A stretch of DNA of 64,000 bases, from the NCBI RefSeq assembly GCF_029945805.1, contig NZ_JAQSDH010000022.1:207041-271040 (forward strand), written 5' to 3'. Shown here piece after piece: positions 1 to 7,487 of this stretch. Positions within the stretch are counted from its first letter, which is position 1; every line of letters starts with the position of its first letter. The stretch is from Flavobacterium sp. Its GTDB lineage: Bacteria > Bacteroidota > Bacteroidia > Flavobacteriales > Flavobacteriaceae. The translations under genes were made by a program, and so were the position numbers. The notes beneath the pieces are model-generated. The model had not been told where the DNA came from and did no database searches. It saw nothing but the letters and a program-made list of their open reading frames with translations.

Positions 1-735
1 CCACTAACCGGAATGACAGGAAGAATTTCGGATAAATACACTATAATTCCACAATACAAAGGAAATTATCAAATCAAACCTTTGAGTTTTACTTATTTTG
101 ATTTGGGCTCAGGCAGTTACAAAACCATTACTTCTGAACCAATAACGGTCAATGTTCTTGACGGTCCAAGTAGCGCAAGTTCAGGAAAAACCAATCCAAA
201 TGATGTAACCAAAGCCAAGTTGGAAGTTGCTAAATCATTTGCTTACATCAAACAGAAAACGTCTTTAATGTCGATGGAAAAAGAGGATTTCATAGGTTCA
301 GGATTATTCTATTCGTTGGTATTTTTACCGTTCTTAGCGATTCCGTTTTTTGTAGTTGGTAAGAAACGTAAAGAAGCCTCAGACAATGATGTTGTTGGAA
401 ACAGAATCAAAAAATCTAATGCTTTGGCGAAGAAATATCTTGGTGAAGCAAAGAAACATTTGGGTAACAAAGAACCTTTTTATATCGCATTAGAAAAGGC
501 CATGCACAATTTCCTAAAAGCGAAATTACACATCGAAACTTCGGAAATGAGCAAAGAAAAAATTAGTGAAATTCTACTTTCGCGTAAAGCAAATCCTGAA
601 ACGGTTTCCAATTTTATCCAATTGACCGAAAACTGTGAATTGGCACGTTATGCTTTTTCTTCTGAATCGGCAATTCAAAACGATTACGATAAAGCGGTTG
701 TTATTATTTCTGAATTGGAAAAGCAATTAAAATAA
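1..735 (+). CDS. batD: BatD family protein, C-terminal part (cut by window edge)
   Basis: The frame is open from base 1, so the real start lies left of the window and the ATG at 13 is internal. The visible 244 codons show the end of an extracytoplasmic beta-rich region, one membrane segment (FYSLVFLPFLAIPFFVV, about 100 residues in) and a cytoplasmic helical tail of about 120 residues. This is the arrangement of BatD (oxygen-tolerance) proteins of Bacteroidota. The next gene is BatE-like and overlaps by one base (TAATG), so the two are co-translated as in Bat operons. Known role: envelope protein of the Bat aerotolerance system, biochemical activity unclear. The identification leans on BatE next door and on the topology. 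Confidence 0.8.
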   Translation, partial: PLTGMTGRISDKYTIIPQYKGNYQIKPLSFTYFDLGSGSYKTITSEPITVNVLDGPSSASSGKTNPNDVTKAKLEVAKSFAYIKQKTSLMSMEKEDFIGSGLFYSLVFLPFLAIPFFVVGKKRKEASDNDVVGNRIKKSNALAKKYLGEAKKHLGNKEPFYIALEKAMHNFLKAKLHIETSEMSKEKISEILLSRKANPETVSNFIQLTENCELARYAFSSESAIQNDYDKAVVIISELEKQLK

Positions 736-1481
736 TGAAAAAGATACTAATCCTACTTCTTATTATTTCTCAAATTTCTTGGGCACAAACAGCTTTTGAA
801 AAAGGCAATCAATTCTATGCAAAAGAGAATTATGACGCTGCTATTTCTAGTTATGAAAGTGTTGTGAATTCTGGAAAACAATCGGCTGAATTGTATTTCA
901 ACTTAGGAAATTCCTATTATAAGTTGCATAAAGTAGCGCCTGCGATTTATAATTATGAAAAAGCATTATTGTTAAGTCCGAATGATGCTGAGATAAAAAC
1001 GAACTTAGATTTCGCCAAAAAAATGGCCGTTGACGACATCAAAGTCATTCCGAAAGTGGGCTTTAATAAACTACTCGCCGATTTTACTTCTAAATACCAT
1101 TATGACACTTGGGCTTGGATTGCCGTTAGTTTTGCATTTGTATTTTTATTGTTTTTTGTCGGATATTATTTTTCGGAGAAAACGTTTTTGAAACGCATTT
1201 TCTTTATCGGAATGTTCCTTTGGTTAGTTGGAATTTTACTTAGTACCGCTTCTGGATTCTTTGAAAAAAATCGAAATGATAACGAAAGACCAGCCATTGT
1301 TTTTGCTGAAGATGCCCCTTTAAAAAGCGAACCAAAATTGAGCGGACAAGAAACAACCGTGCTGCATGAAGGAACAAAAGTGTTCATCTTAGAAAGCATC
1401 GCGAACTGGAAAAAAGTAGAACTAACCGACGAAACTACCGGATGGATTGAAGAAAGCGCGATTAAAGAAATTAAGAATTAG
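735..1481 (+). CDS. batE: BatE-like TPR and SH3 domain protein
   Basis: A 248-residue protein. It has a signal peptide (residues 1-18, ending SWAQ), two TPR-like units at about 22-90 (with the typical AELYFNLGNSYYKL pattern), two membrane segments at about 121-146 and 155-177, and a C-terminal bacterial SH3-type region (about 190-245, ending TTGWIEESAI). This matches BatE of the Bat operon. The start codon overlaps the batD stop by one base, implying translational coupling. The TPRs probably scaffold envelope partners; no enzyme motif is visible. It is the last gene of the operon here, and the DNA after it is a short-repeat gap. Confidence 0.85.
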   Translation: MKKILILLLIISQISWAQTAFEKGNQFYAKENYDAAISSYESVVNSGKQSAELYFNLGNSYYKLHKVAPAIYNYEKALLLSPNDAEIKTNLDFAKKMAVDDIKVIPKVGFNKLLADFTSKYHYDTWAWIAVSFAFVFLLFFVGYYFSEKTFLKRIFFIGMFLWLVGILLSTASGFFEKNRNDNERPAIVFAEDAPLKSEPKLSGQETTVLHEGTKVFILESIANWKKVELTDETTGWIEESAIKEIKN

Positions 1482-1512
1482 CATTTAGCTGCCTGCTTTT
1501 AGCTTTTAGCTA
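1478..1512. repeat. 7-bp-register short tandem array
   Basis: From the end of batE the sequence reads in 7-base units (TTAGCAT, TTAGCTG, CCTGCTT, TTAGCTT, TTAGCTA). Similar 7-base arrays occur at 1591-1621, 1982-2051, 15941-15968, 17545-17579 and 23011-23073. Confidence 0.6.
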
Positions 1513-1514
1513 AC

Positions 1515-1522
1515 TATCTTTG
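1515..1522 (+). promoter_or_regulatory. -7 promoter element TATCTTTG
   Basis: Perfect match to the Bacteroidota TAnnTTTG element. It lies about 105 bases before the ATG at 1627 and so predicts an unusually long leader that includes a heptad array. No clear -33 TTG was found. Confidence 0.5.
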
Positions 1523-1590
1523 CAAACTAATTTAGAAATAAGAAATCTGAATTTAAAAATAAAGTTCTCGACACTAAACTCATTTTTAAA

Positions 1591-1621
1591 CTTCTAACTT
1601 CTAACGTCTAACTTCTAACTT
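1591..1621. repeat. Tandem heptamer (CTTCTAA)4
   Basis: Four consecutive 7-base units (CTTCTAA, CTTCTAA, CGTCTAA, CTTCTAA) end six bases before the start codon at 1627. The array would lie inside the leader RNA. Confidence 0.75.
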
Positions 1622-1626
1622 TCACT

Positions 1627-1983
1627 ATGTCAAGAGACGAACAATTAAAAAACCGCTGGAACAACGTTGTAGAAATCCTTTCCAATCAGTTTGCTGAAGG
1701 AGATGTATTGGATTTAGACGCAATCATATATTTAATCGGTGTACAAGAATTAGGCAAAGTACACGAAACCTTCAAAAAAGACGAAAAACTAAACCTCATG
1801 CACATCGCCATTTGTCGCTTGTTGGTGCCGTATGGTTATTACGAATTTGATTTCGTAGACAAAGACGGTTGGCCACATTACAGCGTCAAAGAAGAATTGC
1901 CTGCCTTAAAAGCTGGTGAACAATCGGTTTTGATGAAAGAAGCAATTGTCAATTATTTTTTAGAGAACGAAGTGATTAAATAG
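1627..1983 (+). CDS. Conserved hypothetical protein upstream of pheS
   Basis: A 118-residue soluble, acidic protein with no signal peptide, no membrane segment and no catalytic motif I recognise. The middle (about 35-75) looks helical, followed by a short Trp/Tyr-rich stretch (DKDGWPHYSVKEELP). Small proteins of this kind next to pheS are, as I recall, widespread in Flavobacteriia. The coding sequence looks genuine: codon use matches its neighbours, the ORF is closed, and it lies between two promoter-like elements. Function unknown. Confidence 0.75.
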   Translation: MSRDEQLKNRWNNVVEILSNQFAEGDVLDLDAIIYLIGVQELGKVHETFKKDEKLNLMHIAICRLLVPYGYYEFDFVDKDGWPHYSVKEELPALKAGEQSVLMKEAIVNYFLENEVIK

Positions 1984-2051
1984 TGCTCAGTATTCAGAAG
2001 GCAGTATTCGGTATAAAAACTTCTGACTTCTAGCTTCTAGCTTCTAACTTT
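1982..2051. repeat. Seventy-base heptad-register array before pheS
   Basis: The whole gap between the preceding stop codon and the pheS promoter can be read in ten 7-base units (AGTGCTC, AGTATTC, AGAAGGC, AGTATTC, GGTATAA, AAACTTC, TGACTTC, TAGCTTC, TAGCTTC, TAACTTT). Unit sequence drifts along the array while the 7-base register is kept. Confidence 0.7.
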
Positions 2052-2055
2052 TCCC

Positions 2056-2063
2056 TAAATTTG
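2056..2063 (+). promoter_or_regulatory. -7 promoter element of pheS (TAAATTTG)
   Basis: Perfect TAnnTTTG, ending 19 bases before the pheS ATG. The usual -33 region is replaced by the heptad array and contains no TTG. Confidence 0.7.
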
Positions 2064-2082
2064 CACCTTTACAAAATGACCG

Positions 2083-3102
2083 ATGATAGACAAGATTAAA
2101 GAATATATTGGCGAAGCAACCGCTTTTAATACGGAGGATGCTGCAACTTTAGAGCAATTCCGAATTAAATTCTTAGGAAGCAAAGGCTTGCTGAAAGACT
2201 TATTTGCCGAATTCAAAAATGTTCCAAACGAACAAAAAAAAGAATTTGGACAAGTAATTAATACGCTTAAAACTACTTGCGAAGACAAGGTAAAAGGAAT
2301 CCAAGAAGCTTTAGAAAGTAAAGTGGAAAATATCGGAATCTATGGCGATTTATCGCGCCCTTCTGAACCGACAATTATCGGTTCTCGTCACCCTATTTCA
2401 TTGGTAAAAAACCAAATTATCGATATTTTTTCAACCATTGGATTCAATGTTTCTGACGGTCCTGAAATAGAAGACGATTGGCATAATTTTTCTGCGCTAA
2501 ACTTACCAGAATACCATCCGGCAAGAGACATGCAAGATACTTTTTTCATCCAAACCAACCCCGATGTTTTATTGCGTACGCATACTTCATCCGTTCAGGT
2601 GCGTTATATGGAAAATAGCAAACCACCAATCCGTACAATTTCACCAGGAAGAGTTTTCAGAAATGAAGCGGTGTCTTCACGTTCGCACTGTATTTTTCAC
2701 CAAGTGGAAGGATTGTACATTGACAAAGAGGTTTCGTTTGCCGACTTGAAGCAAACGCTTTTATATTTCACCAAAGAAATGTTCGGAAAGTCAAAAATCC
2801 GTTTGAGACCAAGTTATTTTCCGTTTACGGAACCAAGTGCTGAAGTCGATATTTATTGGGGTTTAAAAACCGAAACCGATTACCGCATCACCAAAGGAAC
2901 TGGTTGGTTGGAAATCATGGGTTGCGGAATGGTCGATCCAAATGTTTTGAAAAATTGTGGCATCAATCCTGACGAATACAACGGTTTCGCATTCGGAATG
3001 GGAATTGAACGTATCGCGATGTTACTGTATCAAATTGGCGATATCCGAATGTTCTACGAAAACGACGTGCGTTTTTTAGAGCAGTTTAAGTCAAGTATAT
3101 AA
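2083..3102 (+). CDS. pheS: Phenylalanine--tRNA ligase alpha subunit
   Basis: A 339-residue class II aminoacyl-tRNA synthetase subunit; it charges tRNA-Phe as an alpha2-beta2 enzyme with PheT. The N-terminal coiled coil (about 1-85) that binds tRNA is followed by the catalytic core. Motif 2 is visible in PGRVFRNEAVSSRSHCIFHQ and motif 3 in GFAFGMGIERIAMLLY. The signature LPEYHPARDMQDTFF is present. Length is normal for the short bacterial form. The ATG at 2076 runs straight into a stop in another frame, so the start at 2083 is correct. pheT is not adjacent, as often in Bacteroidota. Confidence 0.98.
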   Translation: MIDKIKEYIGEATAFNTEDAATLEQFRIKFLGSKGLLKDLFAEFKNVPNEQKKEFGQVINTLKTTCEDKVKGIQEALESKVENIGIYGDLSRPSEPTIIGSRHPISLVKNQIIDIFSTIGFNVSDGPEIEDDWHNFSALNLPEYHPARDMQDTFFIQTNPDVLLRTHTSSVQVRYMENSKPPIRTISPGRVFRNEAVSSRSHCIFHQVEGLYIDKEVSFADLKQTLLYFTKEMFGKSKIRLRPSYFPFTEPSAEVDIYWGLKTETDYRITKGTGWLEIMGCGMVDPNVLKNCGINPDEYNGFAFGMGIERIAMLLYQIGDIRMFYENDVRFLEQFKSSI

Positions 3103-3106
3103 AATT

Positions 3107-3197
3107 TAGGAGCGGAAAGGCTTGCAAACTTTTACAAACCTTGTTCCCGCTTTCCATTACAATCTCTGCGAGGATTTCCATTGCAATCGGGGCTAAA
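3107..3197. repeat. TAGCCCCGATTG-type intergenic element
   Basis: On the minus strand this 91-base block begins TTTAGCCCCGATTGCAATGG and ends at GCTCC. It contains two near-identical 14-mers 24 bases apart (on the plus strand TTTCCATTACAATC at 3151 and TTTCCATTGCAATC at 3175). I recognise the block as a recurrent intergenic sequence in Flavobacteriia; function unknown. It directly follows pheS. Confidence 0.6.
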
Positions 3198-3254
3198 TGG
3201 CATCTTTAGTTAATCTAAGCAGTCTAAAAATCTAATTCTTCTAAGTAGTCTATC

Positions 3255-3662
3255 ATGAAAAGCGACATCCAAATTCCCGAAGTTGAAAACGTTTTCCTCG
3301 CTGCCGTTCAGGAATGGAGCGATGACTTTATGGAAAAGGTTTGGTATGTGTATCTAATCAACGATTCTGACTTTGATTTAGACTCGGTAATGGTCGTTTC
3401 TAAAGCTTTTGGTACTCTAGATGGTGAAATGAAAAAAACGTCATTATTGCGTCACGCTTTTATCCATGTTCCTGCAGTATCCGTAGTAAAAATAGAAATG
3501 GTCGAACAAAATGTGCTTCGCCTCAACAATGAGTTTATGGTAACCTATTTCATCGACAACATACTTTATGACAAAAAATTCATCTTCAAAGCTCAAAGTA
3601 TAACCCCGGATTATGTTGAAGAAGTGCCTATTCTTTTTATAGATGGCGTTATTGTACGATAG
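3255..3662 (+). CDS. Conserved hypothetical protein
   Basis: A 135-residue soluble protein without signal peptide or membrane segments. The sequence looks all-beta with alternating hydrophobic stretches (for example KVWYVYLINDSDFDLDSVMV and PILFIDGVIVR). I know no family function for it. It reads as a normal flavobacterial core gene in codon use. It is a single gene between the repeat element after pheS and the convergent YitT gene (11-base gap), with no terminator hairpin visible. Confidence 0.7.
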   Translation: MKSDIQIPEVENVFLAAVQEWSDDFMEKVWYVYLINDSDFDLDSVMVVSKAFGTLDGEMKKTSLLRHAFIHVPAVSVVKIEMVEQNVLRLNNEFMVTYFIDNILYDKKFIFKAQSITPDYVEEVPILFIDGVIVR

Positions 3663-3673
3663 AAAACTCTTTA

Positions 3674-4540
3674 TTAATGTGCTTTAATACGCTTTAATAC
3701 ACCGCCTGCAGCCTCTTTTATAGTGTAAGTAAAGATAAAAGCTTTTTCATCAATATTCATTACGATATTTTTCAAACGCCTTACCTCAAGTCTTGTGATA
3801 ATTGTAAATATAATATCACAGTCGTGACTTTCCTCAAATTTGTCTTTTAAAAATCCGCGTTCGCCTTTATATATTGTAATACCGCGTCCAAGTTCCAGCA
3901 CCAGTTTTTCTTTAATTAATTCGCTTTGACCAGAAATTATTGTAATTCCAGTATATTCCTCCAGCCCTTCGACAATATAATCGATCGTTTTAGTAACCGT
4001 GTAATAGGTAAGGCAAGCATAAAGTGATGTTTCAAATCCAAGATAAAAGGCGGCTATTAAAAATAAAATCACATTTATTCCAAGAATAATTTCACTCATG
4101 GTAAATCCGGTCCGTTTTAAGGTGTAAAGCGCTAAGACTTCGATTCCGTCTAAGGCGCATCCGCCGCGCATTCCTAGGCCAATTCCTAATCCAAGAAAAA
4201 AACCTCCAAAAGTTGAAGTAAGCAATTTATCGTAATGAAACTCAGGATAGGGAAAAAAACTAAGACACAACGCAAAGATGACCGAACCTACTAGTGATTT
4301 AATTGCAAAACCCTTACCTATCTGTCTGGCGCCCAGAATAATAAAGGGAAGATTGGATAGTATAATCAACAGCGCGATATTCCAACCGTAAATCTCATGG
4401 AGAAGCAACGATATTCCAGTAACCCCACCGTCAAGAAAATGTTCTGGAACTAAAAAACTCATTAAAGCAAAACCACTTATAATAGCCCCAACGGAAATGT
4501 ATAAATAATCAAATACTAGTAACTTTTTGGCTTCACTCAT
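3674..4540 (-). CDS. YitT family membrane protein (DUF161/DUF2179)
   Basis: A 288-residue protein with five or six membrane helices in the first 170 residues, including the family signature around GFFLGLGIGLGMRGGCALDG, and a cytoplasmic DUF2179 domain at the end (CDIIFTIITRLEVRRLKNIV). The role of the family is unknown; transport has been suggested. I chose the ATG at 4540 rather than the TTG at 4549. With it the gene overlaps the end of the upstream HD gene by 8 bases, so it is the third gene of the cyclase-HD-YitT operon. Confidence 0.9.
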   Translation of the reverse strand: MSEAKKLLVFDYLYISVGAIISGFALMSFLVPEHFLDGGVTGISLLLHEIYGWNIALLIILSNLPFIILGARQIGKGFAIKSLVGSVIFALCLSFFPYPEFHYDKLLTSTFGGFFLGLGIGLGMRGGCALDGIEVLALYTLKRTGFTMSEIILGINVILFLIAAFYLGFETSLYACLTYYTVTKTIDYIVEGLEEYTGITIISGQSELIKEKLVLELGRGITIYKGERGFLKDKFEESHDCDIIFTIITRLEVRRLKNIVMNIDEKAFIFTYTIKEAAGGVLKRIKAH

Positions 4541-5120
4541 TGCTTTCAATTTTTTCTTTTAAAAGTTTAAAATACATATCTTTTTGAGGCTTTCGTAAAG
4601 TAATAGAAGTTTTTGTAAAATAATTATGTTGCTCCAAAAAACGAATTTGTAAAAGGTTCCAATCTCGTTTTGTATTGACTATCTTATAGCACTTTAACTC
4701 CTCAAAAAGATGGTTACCAATTTTAAAAAAGTCCTCCCTACCAAGATAATCAAGATCGGCATCACATAAAATTTCTTCCAAATGATTTTTAGGATCTTGT
4801 GGAATCTTAGTTGCCATAATCATACCGCAGATTTTTTTGACTTGTTCTGGTGAAAATCCAAAATCAGGAAGTGTTTCCTTAACTATAGTGCAAGAGAGTT
4901 TCTCGTGGTTTTTCGCCTGAACCATAAATCCACTATCGTGATACATTGCGGCAATCAAAAGCAATTTAAGATTTTCGCCTTTAACTCCTTCTGCTGCTGC
5001 AATTTGTTTTACGGCATTATACACATCTTTAATATGCTCTGTACTATGATAGTATAAGTACTTTGGCAATTCATTTTTGAGGCGTTTATTTATGTGTGAT
5101 TTTGCTTTTAAAAATTCCAT
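4533..5120 (-). CDS. HD-domain phosphohydrolase
   Basis: A 195-residue soluble protein with an HD-superfamily metal site: YYHSTEH (H25, H29), then YHDSG (H61, D62) and a later acidic cluster CDADLDYLG at about 115. HD enzymes hydrolyse phosphomonoesters or phosphodiesters, including nucleotides; the substrate cannot be read from the sequence. Its ATG follows the adenylate cyclase stop with no gap (TAA-ATG), and it overlaps the YitT gene, so all three share one transcript. This placement suggests, but does not prove, a role in nucleotide second-messenger turnover. Confidence 0.88.
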   Translation of the reverse strand: MEFLKAKSHINKRLKNELPKYLYYHSTEHIKDVYNAVKQIAAAEGVKGENLKLLLIAAMYHDSGFMVQAKNHEKLSCTIVKETLPDFGFSPEQVKKICGMIMATKIPQDPKNHLEEILCDADLDYLGREDFFKIGNHLFEELKCYKIVNTKRDWNLLQIRFLEQHNYFTKTSITLRKPQKDMYFKLLKEKIESNE

Positions 5121-7331
5121 TTATATCTTTTTTTCTGCAAAATACATATCTATTTCTCCTTTGTTCTTGGCGCTTATTTTTCCTCTGTAGGTACATTGGA
5201 AGTCCTCTTTTACTAATTCTTGGGTACTTTGACTGATATTTACTTTTCCTGCTTCACCGCTACTTTCCATTCTAGAGGCAGTATTTACGGTATCACCCCA
5301 AATGTCATACGCGAATTTTTTTACACCTACAATTCCGGCCACAACTTGACCACTGTTTATTCCTATTCGAATTTCAAATACATTTTCGTTCTTTTTCCTT
5401 TCGTTGATGAAATCCCTAATTTCTATTGCTGCCTGGACTGTCTTTTTTGCATGATCCTCTGAAAAATCAGGCAAACCGCATACTGCCATATAGGAATCTC
5501 CTATGGTCTTGATTTTCTCTAAACCATTTCGTCCAATGATTTCATCGAAAGCAGAAAAACAAGCATGAAGTTCATCTACTAATTGCTCTGGTTTGAGTTT
5601 TTCTGAAGTATGCGTAAAGTCGACAAAGTCAGTAAACAAGACTGAAACTTCATTATAAAAACGTGCCTTAATTTTTCCACTTGTTTTTAATTCTTCTGCG
5701 ATTTCAATTGGAAGAATATTTAAAAGAAGGTCTTCTGAACGTTGTTTTTCAATAAGAATTATGCGATTGGCTTCCGTTATTAATTTATATGATTTCTTTT
5801 GATTTCGATAATTTCTATAAACAAGAAAGGCCATTATCAGCATCAATACTGCAAAAACAGTAGTAGCATTGCGTATGTTCTTTTGCCGTTTAATTTCTAT
5901 TTGGGCTAAAACATTTTTCTTTTCTTGTTTTGCTTGGGCCAATGCCTTTTCAGTTTGAACCGCATTAATCAATGTTTTATAATTGCTCTCAATCCGCTGA
6001 CGTTTGGCTTCTTCTTCTTGTTTTAATTGAAGTCGCTCTTCATCAGTCTTAGCCTGCGCTTGTTTTTTTTCATACTCAAATTTTAACTGCTGCAAATCCA
6101 TTTCTTTACTTAAACTTAGCTCCTTATTTCGGCTTTCTAGTTTAATAGAATCTTGTTTACGACTGTATTCTGATTTTAAATTCGCTTGTGCCTGACTGTA
6201 TTCTTTTGATCGGTCTTCGCGTATATAAACGGTGTCTTTTTTAGTGCGTTTTACGCTACTTTCTTTTGTAGAAATATCTCCTGCTGATAAACTTTTAGCA
6301 AAAGATAAGGATTTGGAAAATTGCTGGCTAACATCATTACTGCCGATAGCTGTAAGTTGTTTAATGGCACTGTCAAGTTTATCCATTGCTTGTTGAAGTA
6401 ATTGCTGACGGTCCGCGGTGTTTTTAGCATCTTGCGCCATCTCTAAATACGTAATCCCAATATTACCTATATTCCTTGAAGCACCTTCTTTATTTCCAAT
6501 TTGTTCGAAGGCCTTTTGTGATTTCGAATAATACTCAAGTGCATTCGTATAATTATTCAGCGAAAAATAGAGCGAACCAATACTATTGGCATTTAGCGCC
6601 TCACCTTTTACATTATCCAGCGACTCATGGATTTTAAGAGATTTTAGATAATAATCTAATGCTTTAGGATTGTTCTGGCTTCTGTAGATGTTGCCAATGT
6701 TTGTAGAAGTACTAGCAACTTCTTTTTGGTTTCCAACTGCTTCATTTAAATCGGATGATTTTACGAAGTATTCAAGTGCTTTTGGAGTATTGGACATATC
6801 ATTATAAACATTTCCAATGTTACTGTACAATACTGGAAGACTTTTCTTGTTACCAAGTTCTTCGTTTAATTTAGCTGCCCGCAAGTAATAATCTAATGCA
6901 TTAGAATTATCCTTTTTACTGTAATACAAAGAGCCGATATTTGCTGTTAAAGAAGCCATGTTCTTTTTATTCCCGGCGTCTTCGTTAATTTTAAGTGCTT
7001 TCAAATAGTATTCGATGGCGCTATCATAATTTTTTATCCTTTGGTAATTCATCCCCAACAAATTATAAGAACGAGACAAAACATCTTTCCATCCATTTTT
7101 CTGGGCTAAGCTCAAGGCGCTTTCACCATATTGAATTGCTTTTTTGGAATCGATTGGACCGTAGGTGTTTGAAAGGTCGTTGAGGAGCATGGCTTTTTGC
7201 TTCTCTGACTTTGCTCTTGGAAGTTCCGTTAGAAGAGAATCTATAAGTGATTGTCCTTGTTTCTGGGCATAAATTTGCACTACGGAAAAGAGAATCAAAG
7301 TGCTAACTACAACTTTATAATTTTTCACCAT
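5121..7331 (-). CDS. TPR-sensor class III adenylate cyclase
   Basis: A 736-residue receptor-like cyclase. Order: signal peptide (about 1-22, ending IYAQ); six or seven TPR units with 40-residue period (about 50-330); a charged Gln/Glu/Lys-rich coiled coil (about 375-480); one membrane helix (about 485-505); and a cytoplasmic class III cyclase domain (about 550-730). Catalytic residues are complete in one chain: metal aspartates in LFTDFVDFT and TIGDSYM, the ATP-specifying Lys in EKIKTIG and Asp in YDIWGDT, and the Asn/Arg pair in NTASRME. It should act as a homodimer making cAMP. The TPRs would be outside the inner membrane and sense a protein or peptide. First gene of an operon with an HD hydrolase and YitT. 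Confidence 0.93.
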   Translation of the reverse strand: MVKNYKVVVSTLILFSVVQIYAQKQGQSLIDSLLTELPRAKSEKQKAMLLNDLSNTYGPIDSKKAIQYGESALSLAQKNGWKDVLSRSYNLLGMNYQRIKNYDSAIEYYLKALKINEDAGNKKNMASLTANIGSLYYSKKDNSNALDYYLRAAKLNEELGNKKSLPVLYSNIGNVYNDMSNTPKALEYFVKSSDLNEAVGNQKEVASTSTNIGNIYRSQNNPKALDYYLKSLKIHESLDNVKGEALNANSIGSLYFSLNNYTNALEYYSKSQKAFEQIGNKEGASRNIGNIGITYLEMAQDAKNTADRQQLLQQAMDKLDSAIKQLTAIGSNDVSQQFSKSLSFAKSLSAGDISTKESSVKRTKKDTVYIREDRSKEYSQAQANLKSEYSRKQDSIKLESRNKELSLSKEMDLQQLKFEYEKKQAQAKTDEERLQLKQEEEAKRQRIESNYKTLINAVQTEKALAQAKQEKKNVLAQIEIKRQKNIRNATTVFAVLMLIMAFLVYRNYRNQKKSYKLITEANRIILIEKQRSEDLLLNILPIEIAEELKTSGKIKARFYNEVSVLFTDFVDFTHTSEKLKPEQLVDELHACFSAFDEIIGRNGLEKIKTIGDSYMAVCGLPDFSEDHAKKTVQAAIEIRDFINERKKNENVFEIRIGINSGQVVAGIVGVKKFAYDIWGDTVNTASRMESSGEAGKVNISQSTQELVKEDFQCTYRGKISAKNKGEIDMYFAEKKI

Positions 7332-7335
7332 ATAT

Positions 7336-7343
7336 CAAAAATA
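7336..7343 (-). promoter_or_regulatory. -7 promoter element TATTTTTG abutting the cyclase start
   Basis: Perfect TAnnTTTG on the minus strand. Only four bases separate its final G from the ATG at 7331, so transcription would begin at or within the start codon. Confidence 0.5.
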
Positions 7344-7487
7344 ATTGTTATTTGTTAATCAACAACTGTTTAGGCTAAAAAATTTGTAAAAATTATATTT
7401 ATCAGACAATAAAATTGTTAATTTTTATACTATATTCATTTTTAAAGATAAAGTAGTTTTAATTTGCTAGTTCAATTTCCGCTGCTA

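Noticed and set aside
1478..2051. Tandem units read as a CRISPR array
   Set aside because: Units are 7 bases, contiguous and without spacers; no cas genes are nearby.
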